A stretch of DNA of 64,000 nt from Leptospira inadai serovar Lyme str. 10 (GCF_000243675.2 NZ_AHMM02000012.1:1-64000), one strand, 5' to 3'; numbered from the stretch's first letter, positions 51,764 to 62,143 are shown. The notes: generated from the letters alone by a model not told the origin. Numbers and translations: made by a program.

Positions 51764-52726
51764 ATGAATAGGGTCGATAGCGTCGTAATTACCAAAAGGG
51801 GGAAGTCCTCCGAATCGTCGAAAGATAATACTTTTAAAGAAACTTCGATTAACAGCGGAAAAGTTTCTATTTTTCTAAAGTACAATTATAGTAGCAAGGA
51901 AAGGCCGAACCGACAAACGATTCTTTTCGTTCACGGCTATCCCGATGATCATCGAACCTGGTCGTATCAATTGGATGCGTTATGCGAGGAGTATAACGTG
52001 GCGGCTTTGGATCTCAGGGGAGCGGGAAAGTCCTCTAAACCCGAAGAACAAAAATCCTATAATGTCAGGCGAATTTTCGAGGATTTGGAGGCTGTCATCC
52101 GATTTCTCGGCAATGAAAAACCGGTTCATTTGGTCGCTCACGATTGGGGAGCATTGATTTGCTGGGCCTTTGTCGGCGACAAACGGTATTCTCGATTTAT
52201 AAAATCTTACACGGCGATGGGAGGTCCGCATCCGATTTTGGCGAAAAAAAGCATCTTCCGATTGCTCTTTTCGATCAATCCCGTTTCTATTTGGAAAGCG
52301 CTGACTCAGGCCCGTAAATCATGGTACATTATCTTCTTTCAGATTCCATTTCTACCGGAGTTATCCTGGAAATTATTTCCGAAATTTCTCTGGAAAATGG
52401 CGATGAACTTAGGTGGAGTTCCTAAGGACGATTCGTTGCGTTCCAAAACGAAGGAAGAAATTCTTGCTTCAGCACTTTGGCCGATGAATCTATATCGGGA
52501 GTTATTGCGTGGAGAAAAATTCCCGGTTCCGGAGCATATAGAACCTCCGGTGCAGGTTTTCATTCCGGTCAATGATTTTGCGATTCGACCCGAATCCTAT
52601 AAACTCCATAAGGAAGTCTGCGCTTCTTATCGTGAATTCCGCTTCAATTCGAATCATTGGATTCAAAGAGTTTTGCCCGGACTCATAACGGAGAAGATTA
52701 AGGAATTTGTTTGGGAAACCGGCTAA
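51764..52726 (+). CDS. Alpha/beta hydrolase (epoxide hydrolase-like)
   Basis: The 320-residue protein has the oxyanion motif FVHGYPDDHRTW, then ALDLRGAGKSS, and the nucleophile elbow VAHDWGALI with aspartate as nucleophile, as in epoxide hydrolases and haloalkane dehalogenases. The final histidine is probably that in FNSNHWIQ. The start at 51764 (MNRVDSV) is next to the SDR stop; a TTG start at 51743 inside the SDR gene is less likely. It is third in the PF10118-SDR-hydrolase row, consistent with lipid or epoxide turnover. Confidence 0.85.
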   Translation: MNRVDSVVITKRGKSSESSKDNTFKETSINSGKVSIFLKYNYSSKERPNRQTILFVHGYPDDHRTWSYQLDALCEEYNVAALDLRGAGKSSKPEEQKSYNVRRIFEDLEAVIRFLGNEKPVHLVAHDWGALICWAFVGDKRYSRFIKSYTAMGGPHPILAKKSIFRLLFSINPVSIWKALTQARKSWYIIFFQIPFLPELSWKLFPKFLWKMAMNLGGVPKDDSLRSKTKEEILASALWPMNLYRELLRGEKFPVPEHIEPPVQVFIPVNDFAIRPESYKLHKEVCASYREFRFNSNHWIQRVLPGLITEKIKEFVWETG

Positions 52727-52732
52727 GCGGAC

Positions 52733-53797
52733 TTGAACAAAAAGAATGTCGTTGGGAAGGAAGTTATATGTCCGGTTGAATCGGTTATTTTCGGATCGAT
52801 TGGGCTGGATTTTCGGAAGGGTTCGTCGATTCTGTCCTGTATGAAGCATCTGGAGATGTTCGACAATCGCTTATCTCGTATGTCCAAGCATTGGAAAAAA
52901 TGGGCGAAGCGGCGGGAAATCACCTGCTTCCGTATCTACGATCGAGACATTCCCCAGGTCCCTATTTCCGTCGATATTTACGAAGATTATTGTTTAGTCT
53001 CGGAATATCTGAACGAATATCCACTTTCCGAAGAGGATAGAGAAAAGGAGAGATCGTTTATTCGATCCTCTATTTTAAAAATTCTCAATATTTCTCCCGA
53101 TAATTTATTCTGGAAACGAAGGGAGCAAAAAAAGGGAAGCGCTCAATATGAAAAAATGGGGGACCGAGCCGTTTCGATCATCGCACGGGAAGGCGGGCTA
53201 AAATTCAAAGTAAATCCGAGCGATTACTTGGACACCGGCCTTTTCTTGGATCACCGGATCACTAGGGATTTGGTTCGAAAGGAAAGTAAGGATAAGAAGG
53301 TTCTGAATCTTTATTCATACACGGGATCTTTTTCCGTATACGCAATCGACGGCGGTGCCAAGCGCGTTACAAGCATCGATCTATCAAAAACTTATTTGGA
53401 TTGGTCGGAGGAAAATTTTCGCTTAAACGGAATGTATCCCGACGAGCACGAATTTCTGAGGGAAGACGTGACCGAATGGCTCAGGAAAGAGCGGTCAAAT
53501 CCTAGACGGGAAAAATACGATCTCATTATAGTAGATCCTCCCACCTTTTCGAATAGTAAGAAAATGAGGGACATATTCGACGTGCAGCGAGATTATTCTT
53601 TTCTGTTAAATGCAGTCTTTAAGGATTTTTCCGAACCGAATGCGATATTATATTTCTCGACCAACTTTCGGAAATTTAAGATGGATCGGAACGCTTTACT
53701 TTGGGAAGATGTACAGGATTTGACGAAAGCAACCCACCCCGAGGATTTTCGAAACGAAAGAGTACGATCTGTCTGGAAGATGAAAGATAAATCCTAA
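52733..53797 (+). CDS. SAM-dependent rRNA methyltransferase (RlmK/RlmI-like)
   Basis: The protein matches the C-terminal methyltransferase half of RlmKL and the RlmI group. It has FDNRLSRMSKHWKKWAKR then CFRIYDRDIPQVP (the N-terminal domain), DYLDTGLFLDHR, the SAM site VLNLYSYTGSFSVYA and the catalytic motif VDPPTFSNS. It is predicted to methylate a guanine of 23S rRNA. The frame opens with TTG at 52733, six bases after the hydrolase stop, but the conserved region starts near ATG 52841 (MKHLEMFDNRL), which may be the real start. The 36 extra residues have no likeness to the family. Confidence 0.87.
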   Translation: MNKKNVVGKEVICPVESVIFGSIGLDFRKGSSILSCMKHLEMFDNRLSRMSKHWKKWAKRREITCFRIYDRDIPQVPISVDIYEDYCLVSEYLNEYPLSEEDREKERSFIRSSILKILNISPDNLFWKRREQKKGSAQYEKMGDRAVSIIAREGGLKFKVNPSDYLDTGLFLDHRITRDLVRKESKDKKVLNLYSYTGSFSVYAIDGGAKRVTSIDLSKTYLDWSEENFRLNGMYPDEHEFLREDVTEWLRKERSNPRREKYDLIIVDPPTFSNSKKMRDIFDVQRDYSFLLNAVFKDFSEPNAILYFSTNFRKFKMDRNALLWEDVQDLTKATHPEDFRNERVRSVWKMKDKS

Positions 53798-53909
53798 TCC
53801 TGTTTATCTCGGCTCCTTTCGATTCGCTTAGCAACTTCTTGTACTTATCTTTTAGCTCGCTTGACCTTTCTTTGGAAATAAATAATATTGGCACGATTCG
53901 GACGGAATT

Positions 53910-54686
53910 ATGAGAACAAACATATCGATCCTATTTATTTCCGTTTACATACTTCTATCCTTGGCCCTAAACGATTCGATTCCGGCCCAGGATAAGGTCG
54001 AATCCTCCGTAAAATCCGCTTCGTTAAACGGAGATCGTTCGGCCAATGCCGGAGAAGAGGACCAGCTTCAGAGACGCGCAAGTCGTAAGTTTTTTCTGGG
54101 TGGAATCGGTGCTAGCGGCTTTAATTGGTTGGGTTTAGGACACCAACTCTCCCAAAGATTCGCCTTAACATTACTATGGCAGGAGCAAAGAACGATCCAA
54201 AGGTTCGACCTGCAATTAAACGGAGTCCAATCGGATTTATCCGCGCAATTTACTCTAACCAATCACGAAAAAAAGCAAAGGCAAATCGGATTGCAATTCG
54301 AATGGTTTCCTTTCGCTAGTCCTTATTTTTTTGCTCTAGGAGCTGGCTTGGAAACGTTTTCGGAAAAACAACGAAAGACGGTAATGTGGGTCCCGATCGG
54401 AGCGGCCCAAGATCACGACTGGAATGTATTGCAGAAAAAAGGATTTATCTCCGGAGGAGCCGGGTTCCGTTACTTCTTTGCTTCGGGGGTCTTCGTTCAT
54501 TTCGGCGGCAATCTCTTACTTTACTTAAACAAATCCTATCAGGCTCATCGAGGAGCCTATATCGCTAACACGTATTGGGATCCGCGACAATTCCAACTCG
54601 ACTGGATGGAGCCTGATAAAGTCGGTCGAGATAGGCAAACAGGATATGGAGCGCAGATTCAGATTTTGCTCGGATACGCCTTTTAA
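53910..54686 (+). CDS. Outer-membrane beta-barrel-like protein
   Basis: The 258-residue product has a signal peptide (LLSLALNDSIPAQ), a short polar linker and then about eight amphipathic beta-strands with aromatic girdles (FALTLLWQEQ, IGLQFEWFPFASPYFFALGA, GFRYFFASGVFVHFGGNLLL). It ends with phenylalanine (LLGYAF), the usual signal for outer-membrane insertion. I infer a small barrel of the OmpA/OmpW size; no specific family is recognised. It is alone between the methyltransferase and an AT-rich gap. Confidence 0.7.
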   Translation: MRTNISILFISVYILLSLALNDSIPAQDKVESSVKSASLNGDRSANAGEEDQLQRRASRKFFLGGIGASGFNWLGLGHQLSQRFALTLLWQEQRTIQRFDLQLNGVQSDLSAQFTLTNHEKKQRQIGLQFEWFPFASPYFFALGAGLETFSEKQRKTVMWVPIGAAQDHDWNVLQKKGFISGGAGFRYFFASGVFVHFGGNLLLYLNKSYQAHRGAYIANTYWDPRQFQLDWMEPDKVGRDRQTGYGAQIQILLGYAF

Positions 54687-54985
54687 TTTAAAGAAAATTC
54701 AATATATTTAATGTAGCTACGGAATTCGGATCCGATTTTCTTTTCATGAAGGGATTTAGAAGTAAAGTTACTACTAGATTCTCCGAAAAGGCGTGTGGAC
54801 AAAAAGGTCTTTCGCTCGGATAAAATCGACTTTCTTTCTCGTTCAGGCGAGTCCCTTTCGATTAAGAAGACGAGAAGAGTATGAATTTGCGCATGAAAAT
54901 ACATATTTCGCATATTATTATATAAAAAAATATAATTTTACAGAAAAAAAATGGTAAAATACTATTTTTTCTATATATTCTACAT
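54687..54985. promoter_or_regulatory. AT-rich upstream region
   Basis: The last 90 bases before 54986 are extremely AT-rich (tatataaaaaaatataattt and ttctatatattctacat). They likely hold the promoter of the next gene. I see no ribosome-binding site of usual strength and no gene. Confidence 0.35.
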
Positions 54986-55930
54986 ATGCTGAAATTGGAA
55001 TTCGGTAAGTACGAGGCCTCGATGGAAGAAGAAAGCTTTCATAAGCTTTTCAACGGGGCGATTTTGAATCTATGCAACGAACTTCCCGCTTCATTGAGAA
55101 CGGAAACTCTTCGTTTTTTAAAGGAATATTCGGGATGCGCGATATCCAATAATTTCGATTTTTTTAATAAATATAACGGTCCGTGTTATACGATTATCTA
55201 TTGGATTAATGAGAGGGCTCATAATCTTTCCTGGGACGATCCTTGGTTGACTCTGCTTATTCAATCCCATTCGTCCGCTTTATTGCTCTATTCGCTTGAC
55301 GATCATTTAGTCGATAAGTCCTTAAGGACATCGGGCACTCTGCTTCAATTGCGGACTCAGGCCTGGGAAAAATATTCCCAAGCGGGTAGACTATTCGATA
55401 AGGAAATTCATAAGGCTTCCCTCGTGCGAGAGGAATTTATCGATAAATATTTTCGCTCGATCCGCGATAACGGTTTTGCCGATACGTTGGAGGACTATTT
55501 AACTCGATTTCGTTCACAGATGGCCATTTGGTCTCTGCAACCTTATTTGCTGGCCAGGTCGTTTCTTTCTAGGGCGCAGGCAGAATCAGTTTTAAAAATG
55601 TACGAATCTTTCGGAATAGCATGGCGGCTCTTGGAGGATTATCGGGATTTGGGAAAAGATATCGAAAGCGGATCGGTCTCATCGATGATTTATTTTCTTC
55701 CCGAGAAGGTTCAGCTTGATTGGGGAAAACGGGCTCGCGTCGAAATATTCGCCTTGTTCGAGGAATCCAATTTGGATCAAAAAGTTTCCGACTTGACCAA
55801 TTCTTACTTAAATGAAGCCGCCCAGATGGCTGCGAAGCTGCATTTGAAAGAATACGCGCATTGTTTATCGTCAATGAGATTGCCGATCGTGAATTTTTCG
55901 AGCGTAGAGCATAAAAACATAAAAACGTAA
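54986..55930 (+). CDS. Squalene/phytoene synthase-like (class I isoprenoid synthase) protein
   Basis: I infer this family from two aspartate-rich motifs in an all-helical 314-residue protein. The first is LDDHLVD (D105, D106, D110), like the DDxxD of squalene and phytoene synthases. The second is LLEDYRDLGKDIESG (D218, D221, D225), closely resembling their RDxGEDxxxG motif, and it is even followed by a YFLP like their YLP. These would bind magnesium and the diphosphate of isoprenoid substrates. Overall likeness is low, so the substrate and product are open. It is monocistronic, divergent from nothing nearby, and convergent with the RND operon. Confidence 0.55.
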   Translation: MLKLEFGKYEASMEEESFHKLFNGAILNLCNELPASLRTETLRFLKEYSGCAISNNFDFFNKYNGPCYTIIYWINERAHNLSWDDPWLTLLIQSHSSALLLYSLDDHLVDKSLRTSGTLLQLRTQAWEKYSQAGRLFDKEIHKASLVREEFIDKYFRSIRDNGFADTLEDYLTRFRSQMAIWSLQPYLLARSFLSRAQAESVLKMYESFGIAWRLLEDYRDLGKDIESGSVSSMIYFLPEKVQLDWGKRARVEIFALFEESNLDQKVSDLTNSYLNEAAQMAAKLHLKEYAHCLSSMRLPIVNFSSVEHKNIKT

Positions 55931-55979
55931 TACTGATAGAAGGTTTTCCGGGAGGTCATGATAAAGTTCGTCTTTCATG

Positions 55980-58900
55980 TCAGCGGCTCGGAATTACCTC
56001 CGAGATATGAGTAGCGAGAAAAAGATCGTAAAATGTAAAAAAGACTAACGGAATCAGGAGGAGGGTGAGCAAGCAGGAGGCGCTTAAGCCGGCAATTACC
56101 GTCACCGCAAGAGGTTTCCACAATTGACTACCGTCTCCGTAATCGAATAAGGCCGGGAGCAAGCCGAGCACGGTCGTAAGAGTGGTGATCGAGATCGGCC
56201 GGAGTCTCTCCAGGCAGGAAATTACGATCATTTGTTCCATCGAATCATGGGCTTTGCCGTCCGATAGCTTAGAGAGAAACGTTTCGATCAATAGAATCGA
56301 ATTGTTGACCACTATGCCGGATAGCATTACAAATCCTATATATACGGAAATATTTAAGCTTTGTCCGAATAGGAATAGGACGAGAATCGCGCCCGAAACC
56401 GCGAAAGGGACGCTTAAAATAATGATTGCCGGAGCTAGAAACGATTCGAATAGCGAGGCCAAGATGCAGTAAATTATAATAAACGATATTACGATCATCG
56501 CGATTAATTCCCCTTTGCTTTCCTTTAGTTTCTTGTAGCTACCCGTAATTTCGTAGTGGTAGTTTTCCGGAAAGGGGATTTTATTTAGAGCTTCCTCCAT
56601 TTTGCCGACTGCCGTTCCGGTATCGATATCGCTCAATTTTGCGGTGACGCTGTACGTTCTTCTCTTATTCTTTCGATAAATTTTGGATTCGCTTTTTTCC
56701 TCCTTTACATCGGAAATTTCCGTTATCGGAATCCTGTAAACGCTTTCCTCCCGGTAAATAGGAAAAGTCCAGTCGTAGATCGATCGTTGGTCGGCTCTAT
56801 ACTCCTCTCCAAATCGGACTTTTATATCGATTTCGCGGTCTATATCATAAAATTTCGTAGGGATACTGCCAGTTACTCCCGTTTTTAGATAATTGGCGAT
56901 TTGGTTTGCGTTTAATCCGGAACGTGCAGCTTTTACTTTATCTAAATATAAACTGATTTGATCTTTTCCTTCCTTGAATCGAAGCGCTACCTGTTGTATT
57001 CCTGGGATTTCCCCGATTTTTCGAGCGGATTCCTTCGCGAGTTCCTTAATTTTCTCTCCGTCATCGCCGATGATTTCGACGTCGACTTCTTTGGACGAAT
57101 CTTCATCGCCGGCTTCGGTGTAGAAGACGAAGGCATCCTCCGCTTTGTCGCTGATCGACTTCAATTCTTCTATTAATTCGGCGGACGATTGATTTTTCCT
57201 TTCCGAAAGAGGTTTTAGCTGGATTAAGAAATCCGCATGCCATTTCTCCACTTTTGCGGAGACCTTGTCGACTGCAGGGTGTGCGACGATCAACTGTTCG
57301 ACTTTCGAGACGATTCTATCCGTCGCGTCCAAATGGGTGCCGGTTTCCACTTCTACAGAGGCATTGATTTTTCCCGAATCGAGGGGATCCACATATTCTT
57401 GGCGCAAAAAAGGAACTAAAAGGAAAGGGAGTAACAATCCGGGGATAGCGAATACAAGGATTCGTTTTCTGTTTCGAATGGAATTTATTAAAATATTAGA
57501 ATATACCTGGTAAGGATCGATTCGGATTTTTGCGGAAATTCCCGCGAATCTTGTCCCCTTCTTTGAGGAAAATCCCCTAGTAAGGTCCGGAAATTTTATG
57601 GGTGAATATCTCGATTCTCGGGATAATAGGATCCTAGACAACGTAGGCAAAAAGGTCAGGGCGACGACCAGGGATACTAAAAGAGAGACCGAAACCGTCA
57701 CGGCAATGCCTCCGTAAAGATCGCGGATATCCTGGGAACTAAAGAAAATGGGAAGGAATACCGCGATACTCGTGAGAATGGATGCGAATAACTCCCGCGA
57801 TAAGGAGGCGGCTGCCAAAACCGGATTCGAGGTCCGATATCCGGTCGTCTCTTTTAAGTGAAAAATTCTATCGATTACCACGATCGAACAATCCACGAGC
57901 ATTCCCACACCTAGGGCGAGTCCGCATAACGAAAGTACGTTGATGCCAGTTCCTAGAAGATACATCGGACCGAAAGTAATTACGATGGATAAGGGAATTG
58001 ATATCGCGACTAGAAAGGTCGAATAAACGTTTCGCAGGAATACAAAAAGGACAATCACGGCGATGATGCCGCCGGTCAAAGCGGAACTCATGACTCGTTC
58101 GATAGCGGACTCGATGGCAATCGATTGATCGTAATTGATCGTTTGACGAATATCGTCAAAGCGAATCGCGTTTAACTCCTTTTTAAGATCTTTGCATATT
58201 GCGAGAGTATTTGCGTCTCCGGCTTTCTGTACGTAGATGGATACTACTTCCTTTCCTGCGTCGCGGGATATGTTCTCTTTTTCCCGGTATCCATCCCTCA
58301 CATCCGCAATGTCCCGTAGACGTACGATTCTTTCTTCCCTGGCGACAATCGGAATTAAATTCAGATCTTCGACTTTGCCGTGCTTTCCTAGGATTTTTAC
58401 GGATCGCCAAACATTCCCATCTAGAACTTTTCCGGCAGGAAGGTCCACATTCGAAGCACGAATTTTCTCCAGCACCGTATCCAAGGAAATTCCGAGCATC
58501 AAGAGGCGGCCTTTGTGAATATCGATATTAATTTCTCTTTGATAACCGCCTCCCACCTGAATTTCGCTAACGCCGTCTATCCTTTCCAAACGCTTTTTAT
58601 ACTTGTTTTCCGCGAAATCCCTCAATTCCTTCAGCTTCCATTTATCGGATTCCAATTTTATTATAAAGACGGGTTTGTCGGTCGGATCGTATCTCAGAAT
58701 AGTCGGTTCTTCCACTTCCCTCGGAAAGGAATTCCGAATTAAATCTATCTTAGACCTGATTTCGAGGGATCTATAGGAGACATTCGTTCCTCGCTGAAAT
58801 ACCACGTTTACTCTGGACTCTCCCTCTTCGGAAGAAGAGAATACAGATTCGATTCCCCCGACTCCGGCGATTTGTTCTTCGATAGGTTTAGTCAGAATTT

Positions 58901-59084
58901 CCTCGATTTTACCGGGCGAAATTCCGGGATATCTCGTTACTATCGTAACCGCCGGAGAAATCATTGCGGGCATCAGCGAGATCGGTAGTTTTCGAACGGA
59001 TAATATTCCGAATATAACAAATCCAGAATACAGCATAAACACTGTTATCGGTTTTCGGAATGCCGATATTACCAAATTCTCCAT
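55980..59084 (-). CDS. RND-family efflux transporter permease (second of a tandem pair)
   Basis: The 1,034-residue inner-membrane pump has twelve predicted membrane segments and two large periplasmic loops. The N-terminal signature FRKPITVFMLYSGFVIFGIL then PISLMPAMISPAVTIVTRYP is typical. In membrane helix 4 it reads GLALGVGMLVDCSIVV, with one aspartate of the usual pair, and in helix 10 GIVVNNSILLIE. This is the pattern of SwrC/MdtBC-like HAE pumps. Its ATG overlaps the stop of the upstream RND gene by one base, so both are made together. No adaptor or TolC gene is present on this side. Confidence 0.93.
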   Translation of the reverse strand: MENLVISAFRKPITVFMLYSGFVIFGILSVRKLPISLMPAMISPAVTIVTRYPGISPGKIEEILTKPIEEQIAGVGGIESVFSSSEEGESRVNVVFQRGTNVSYRSLEIRSKIDLIRNSFPREVEEPTILRYDPTDKPVFIIKLESDKWKLKELRDFAENKYKKRLERIDGVSEIQVGGGYQREINIDIHKGRLLMLGISLDTVLEKIRASNVDLPAGKVLDGNVWRSVKILGKHGKVEDLNLIPIVAREERIVRLRDIADVRDGYREKENISRDAGKEVVSIYVQKAGDANTLAICKDLKKELNAIRFDDIRQTINYDQSIAIESAIERVMSSALTGGIIAVIVLFVFLRNVYSTFLVAISIPLSIVITFGPMYLLGTGINVLSLCGLALGVGMLVDCSIVVIDRIFHLKETTGYRTSNPVLAAASLSRELFASILTSIAVFLPIFFSSQDIRDLYGGIAVTVSVSLLVSLVVALTFLPTLSRILLSRESRYSPIKFPDLTRGFSSKKGTRFAGISAKIRIDPYQVYSNILINSIRNRKRILVFAIPGLLLPFLLVPFLRQEYVDPLDSGKINASVEVETGTHLDATDRIVSKVEQLIVAHPAVDKVSAKVEKWHADFLIQLKPLSERKNQSSAELIEELKSISDKAEDAFVFYTEAGDEDSSKEVDVEIIGDDGEKIKELAKESARKIGEIPGIQQVALRFKEGKDQISLYLDKVKAARSGLNANQIANYLKTGVTGSIPTKFYDIDREIDIKVRFGEEYRADQRSIYDWTFPIYREESVYRIPITEISDVKEEKSESKIYRKNKRRTYSVTAKLSDIDTGTAVGKMEEALNKIPFPENYHYEITGSYKKLKESKGELIAMIVISFIIIYCILASLFESFLAPAIIILSVPFAVSGAILVLFLFGQSLNISVYIGFVMLSGIVVNNSILLIETFLSKLSDGKAHDSMEQMIVISCLERLRPISITTLTTVLGLLPALFDYGDGSQLWKPLAVTVIAGLSASCLLTLLLIPLVFFTFYDLFLATHISEVIPSR

Positions 59085-62000
59085 TATTTCTTCGATCTTC
59101 TCAGGGCAAAATATGCTGATGGAATGATTGCGACCGAAAGTACGGTAGATGCCGTCAGGCCACCGATCACGGCGAGGGCCATCGGCTCTTGCGGAGAGTC
59201 TCCGCCTAAGGATAGTGCGGCAGGAAGTAATCCAAGTACCGTCGTGAGAGTCGTATTTAGGATCGTGTCGATCCTTCTGCGCACGGTAGAACGCAGGAGT
59301 TCCTCCTCATCGAGCGAAGCATTCCCTTGCATAAAAAATTCGATCAAAATAATCGCATTATTCACGACGAGGCCCGTTAGCATCACCATGCCCATACCGG
59401 AAATTATGCTAAGGGTGTTTTTAGTAAGGATGAGTAATGAAAGGGAGCCCACTCCCACCATAACGACGGAAAGCATTACGACTAACGGTAAGATTAAATT
59501 TTCGAACTGGGATGCCAGCGTCATATAAATAAGAAGAACTGCAAAGGCACCTGCCCAATAGAGAGCGGCGAATGATTTGGCCGATTCCTTTTGCAATTCG
59601 CCCGGCAGTACGGAGATGTCCTGTTTTTTTACATAGGACTTTGCTATATCGGCAATACCTTCCTCCAGCTTGTTTTCGGAAATTCCGGGATGCGAAACGG
59701 AAAGGATCGCGACTCTTCTCCCGTTCATTCTGGTTATTTTCCGGAGCGCGTTTGATGGTACTATATTCGCGAGGGTTCCGAGCAGGACGCTCTTTCCTGA
59801 TTGCAATCGGATAGGGATCGCAGGAACCGAACGGAAACCGAAACGATCCGCTTCGCGAAAGCGGACTAAAACGTCGAATTCGAAATCGTTTTCCCTGAAT
59901 TTGGTCGCTATGTCTCCTTTATAAGCCGATTTCAGCGCCGTAGCGATATCTTCCACCGTGAGGCCGAAGAACGACATTTTCTCCCGATCCAGTACGACTC
60001 TTAACTCCGGAGATTCTTCCCGTAAACTTGACTTCACTTCCGGGTTTCCGGGAATCGATCGTATTAATTTTTCGGAATGTATTGCGGTGTCCTTAATGAT
60101 TTGTAGATCTTGGCCGGATATCTCCAGTGATATCCCCCCGTCGTTGGAGAATATGGTCGAAAGAACTCCTCCGGATAGTTTAGAGGAGATTTTTGCCCCG
60201 GAGTCCGATTCGATTTTTTCTATATGTGGTCGAAATGACTCCAGGAAATCCTTGGTTTTTCCGGAATCGAGTCTCACGAAGATCGAGGCTCGATTTAATC
60301 CGAAATCGCCTTGCGGATTCAGTACGATGTCCCTTTCCTCATAGCCTACTTTCGAAAAAGCTAATCCGACTTTCGATTCCGATCTAAGCGCGGCTCCGAT
60401 CCGGTCGACGACGGAGACGGTGTATTCCAGGGAGGAGCCTTCGGGGGTGACGACGGAGAATTCCAATTCTCCTTGATCGATTTCAGGAAGGATTTCGGTC
60501 GGAATTAAGAAGCCGAGGAAAATCGTAAGAGGGACAAGGACAATGCAAATCAAGAACGTTCTGGATTTTTTTACATAAAAGAAAATTGATATTCTTTCGA
60601 AAAAACTTCTGATTGAATCGAGAGATCTTAACCGGAAGTCTTCGATTATTTTAGGAAAATCGTTTCCTTTCGGTCGAAAAAATTCGAACTGAGATAGAAC
60701 CGGAACCAATGTGGATGACGTAAAGAACGAAGAGACCAACGAGAATGAGATCGTAAGCGCGAATTCCCTGAATATCTCCGCAGCCAAACCTTCCACAAAA
60801 ACGATCGGCAAAAAAACGACACAGCTTGTTATGGTCGATCCAAAAATCGAAGTTAGAACTTCCTTGGTTCCTGATATGGATAAAGCGACCGGGTCTTCTC
60901 CGGCCTTTCGTCGGATTGAAATCGCTTCCAGTACTACGGTAGAAGAATCTACAACCATCCCGACGCCGATCGCGAGTCCGCCGAGGGACATCGTATTGAT
61001 CGTAAGTCCGCATCCGTACATCAGTAGGAAGGTAGTCATGACGGATACGGGTACCGCGCTGATTACGATCGCGGGTTCCCGAAAATTTCCTAAAAAAAAA
61101 CTTAAAACGAAATAACAAATGAAGATCGCGATAATCCCCGAGGAGGCTACCGAGAAGATGGAATCTTTGATGATGAGGGACTGATCGGAAACGATTTCGA
61201 AACTAATTTTATCTCCGAACTTCTCGGTAAGTTCCGCTACTAAGACGCGGACCTGCGAGGAAACTTGCACGGTGTTCTTACCGGCTTCTTTCTTTAGGAT
61301 GAGAGAAACGACTTCTTCGTCCAAAATTTTAGAAATGCTGGTTCTCTCCTTATACGAGTCGGCGATCTCGGCCACATATTCGAGGTAGATCGGAATTCCG
61401 GCCTTTGAAACGCCGATGACCGTGCGCGGAATTTCATTTACGGAAGGAAATAAGCCGTCCGTTCGGATTTGAATTTCCTTGTCTCCTTCTCTAACGTTTC
61501 CTGCCGGGAATCCGAAATTATTGGCATTCAGTTGGTTGACGATATCCCGCATTCCTATGCCGAAGGATTCCAATTTTCCTTTATCTACGTTTACTTGAAT
61601 TTGGCGTTCGAATCCTCCGGAGAGGGAGATCGCGGCAATACCGTCGACTCGCTCGAAATAAGGGATTATATTTCTACGTAAGAAGAATCTCACGTCGCTT
61701 AACGGAATCGACTTTGACCTTACCGCAATTTGCAGTACGGGAGCGCTATTCGGATCGAAGCGGATTACGATCGATTTTCTGACATCCTGAGGAAGAGATC
61801 CTTTTACAAGATCCAATTTCTCCCTAACCTGTATTAGGGCCTGGTCTATGTTCGTTCCCCAGCGGAATCTGACGGTAACTATGGAAACTCCTTCGATAGA
61901 TTCGGATACGACTCGATCGATTCCGCCTACCGAGGCTAGAATTTCTTCGATAGGTTTCGTGACTAAAGTTTCGATTTCTCCCGGAGCTACGTTCGAATAG

Positions 62001-62143
62001 ACCGTAACCACGGTTAACGTGGGGAAACTCACATCGGGCAGGAGCTCCATCTTGAGCTTTGATAGCCCGATCGCTCCGAATAGGATAAAAAGAAAAAAAG
62101 TCGTGATCGTAGTGACTTTTCGCTTAGCAAAATATTCGATCAT
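59084..62143 (-). CDS. RND-family efflux transporter permease (first of a tandem pair)
   Basis: The 1,019-residue pump has the same architecture as its downstream neighbour but is clearly diverged from it: ELLPDVSFPTLTVVTVY at the start, GLAIGVGMVVDSSTVV in helix 4 and GLVVNNAIILIEFF in helix 10. Two different RND subunits from adjacent genes suggest a heterotrimer as in MdtBC. It follows the Ig-like lipoprotein gene by three bases. Substrates (drugs, lipids or metals) cannot be read from the sequence. Confidence 0.93.
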   Translation of the reverse strand: MIEYFAKRKVTTITTFFLFILFGAIGLSKLKMELLPDVSFPTLTVVTVYSNVAPGEIETLVTKPIEEILASVGGIDRVVSESIEGVSIVTVRFRWGTNIDQALIQVREKLDLVKGSLPQDVRKSIVIRFDPNSAPVLQIAVRSKSIPLSDVRFFLRRNIIPYFERVDGIAAISLSGGFERQIQVNVDKGKLESFGIGMRDIVNQLNANNFGFPAGNVREGDKEIQIRTDGLFPSVNEIPRTVIGVSKAGIPIYLEYVAEIADSYKERTSISKILDEEVVSLILKKEAGKNTVQVSSQVRVLVAELTEKFGDKISFEIVSDQSLIIKDSIFSVASSGIIAIFICYFVLSFFLGNFREPAIVISAVPVSVMTTFLLMYGCGLTINTMSLGGLAIGVGMVVDSSTVVLEAISIRRKAGEDPVALSISGTKEVLTSIFGSTITSCVVFLPIVFVEGLAAEIFREFALTISFSLVSSFFTSSTLVPVLSQFEFFRPKGNDFPKIIEDFRLRSLDSIRSFFERISIFFYVKKSRTFLICIVLVPLTIFLGFLIPTEILPEIDQGELEFSVVTPEGSSLEYTVSVVDRIGAALRSESKVGLAFSKVGYEERDIVLNPQGDFGLNRASIFVRLDSGKTKDFLESFRPHIEKIESDSGAKISSKLSGGVLSTIFSNDGGISLEISGQDLQIIKDTAIHSEKLIRSIPGNPEVKSSLREESPELRVVLDREKMSFFGLTVEDIATALKSAYKGDIATKFRENDFEFDVLVRFREADRFGFRSVPAIPIRLQSGKSVLLGTLANIVPSNALRKITRMNGRRVAILSVSHPGISENKLEEGIADIAKSYVKKQDISVLPGELQKESAKSFAALYWAGAFAVLLIYMTLASQFENLILPLVVMLSVVMVGVGSLSLLILTKNTLSIISGMGMVMLTGLVVNNAIILIEFFMQGNASLDEEELLRSTVRRRIDTILNTTLTTVLGLLPAALSLGGDSPQEPMALAVIGGLTASTVLSVAIIPSAYFALRRSKK

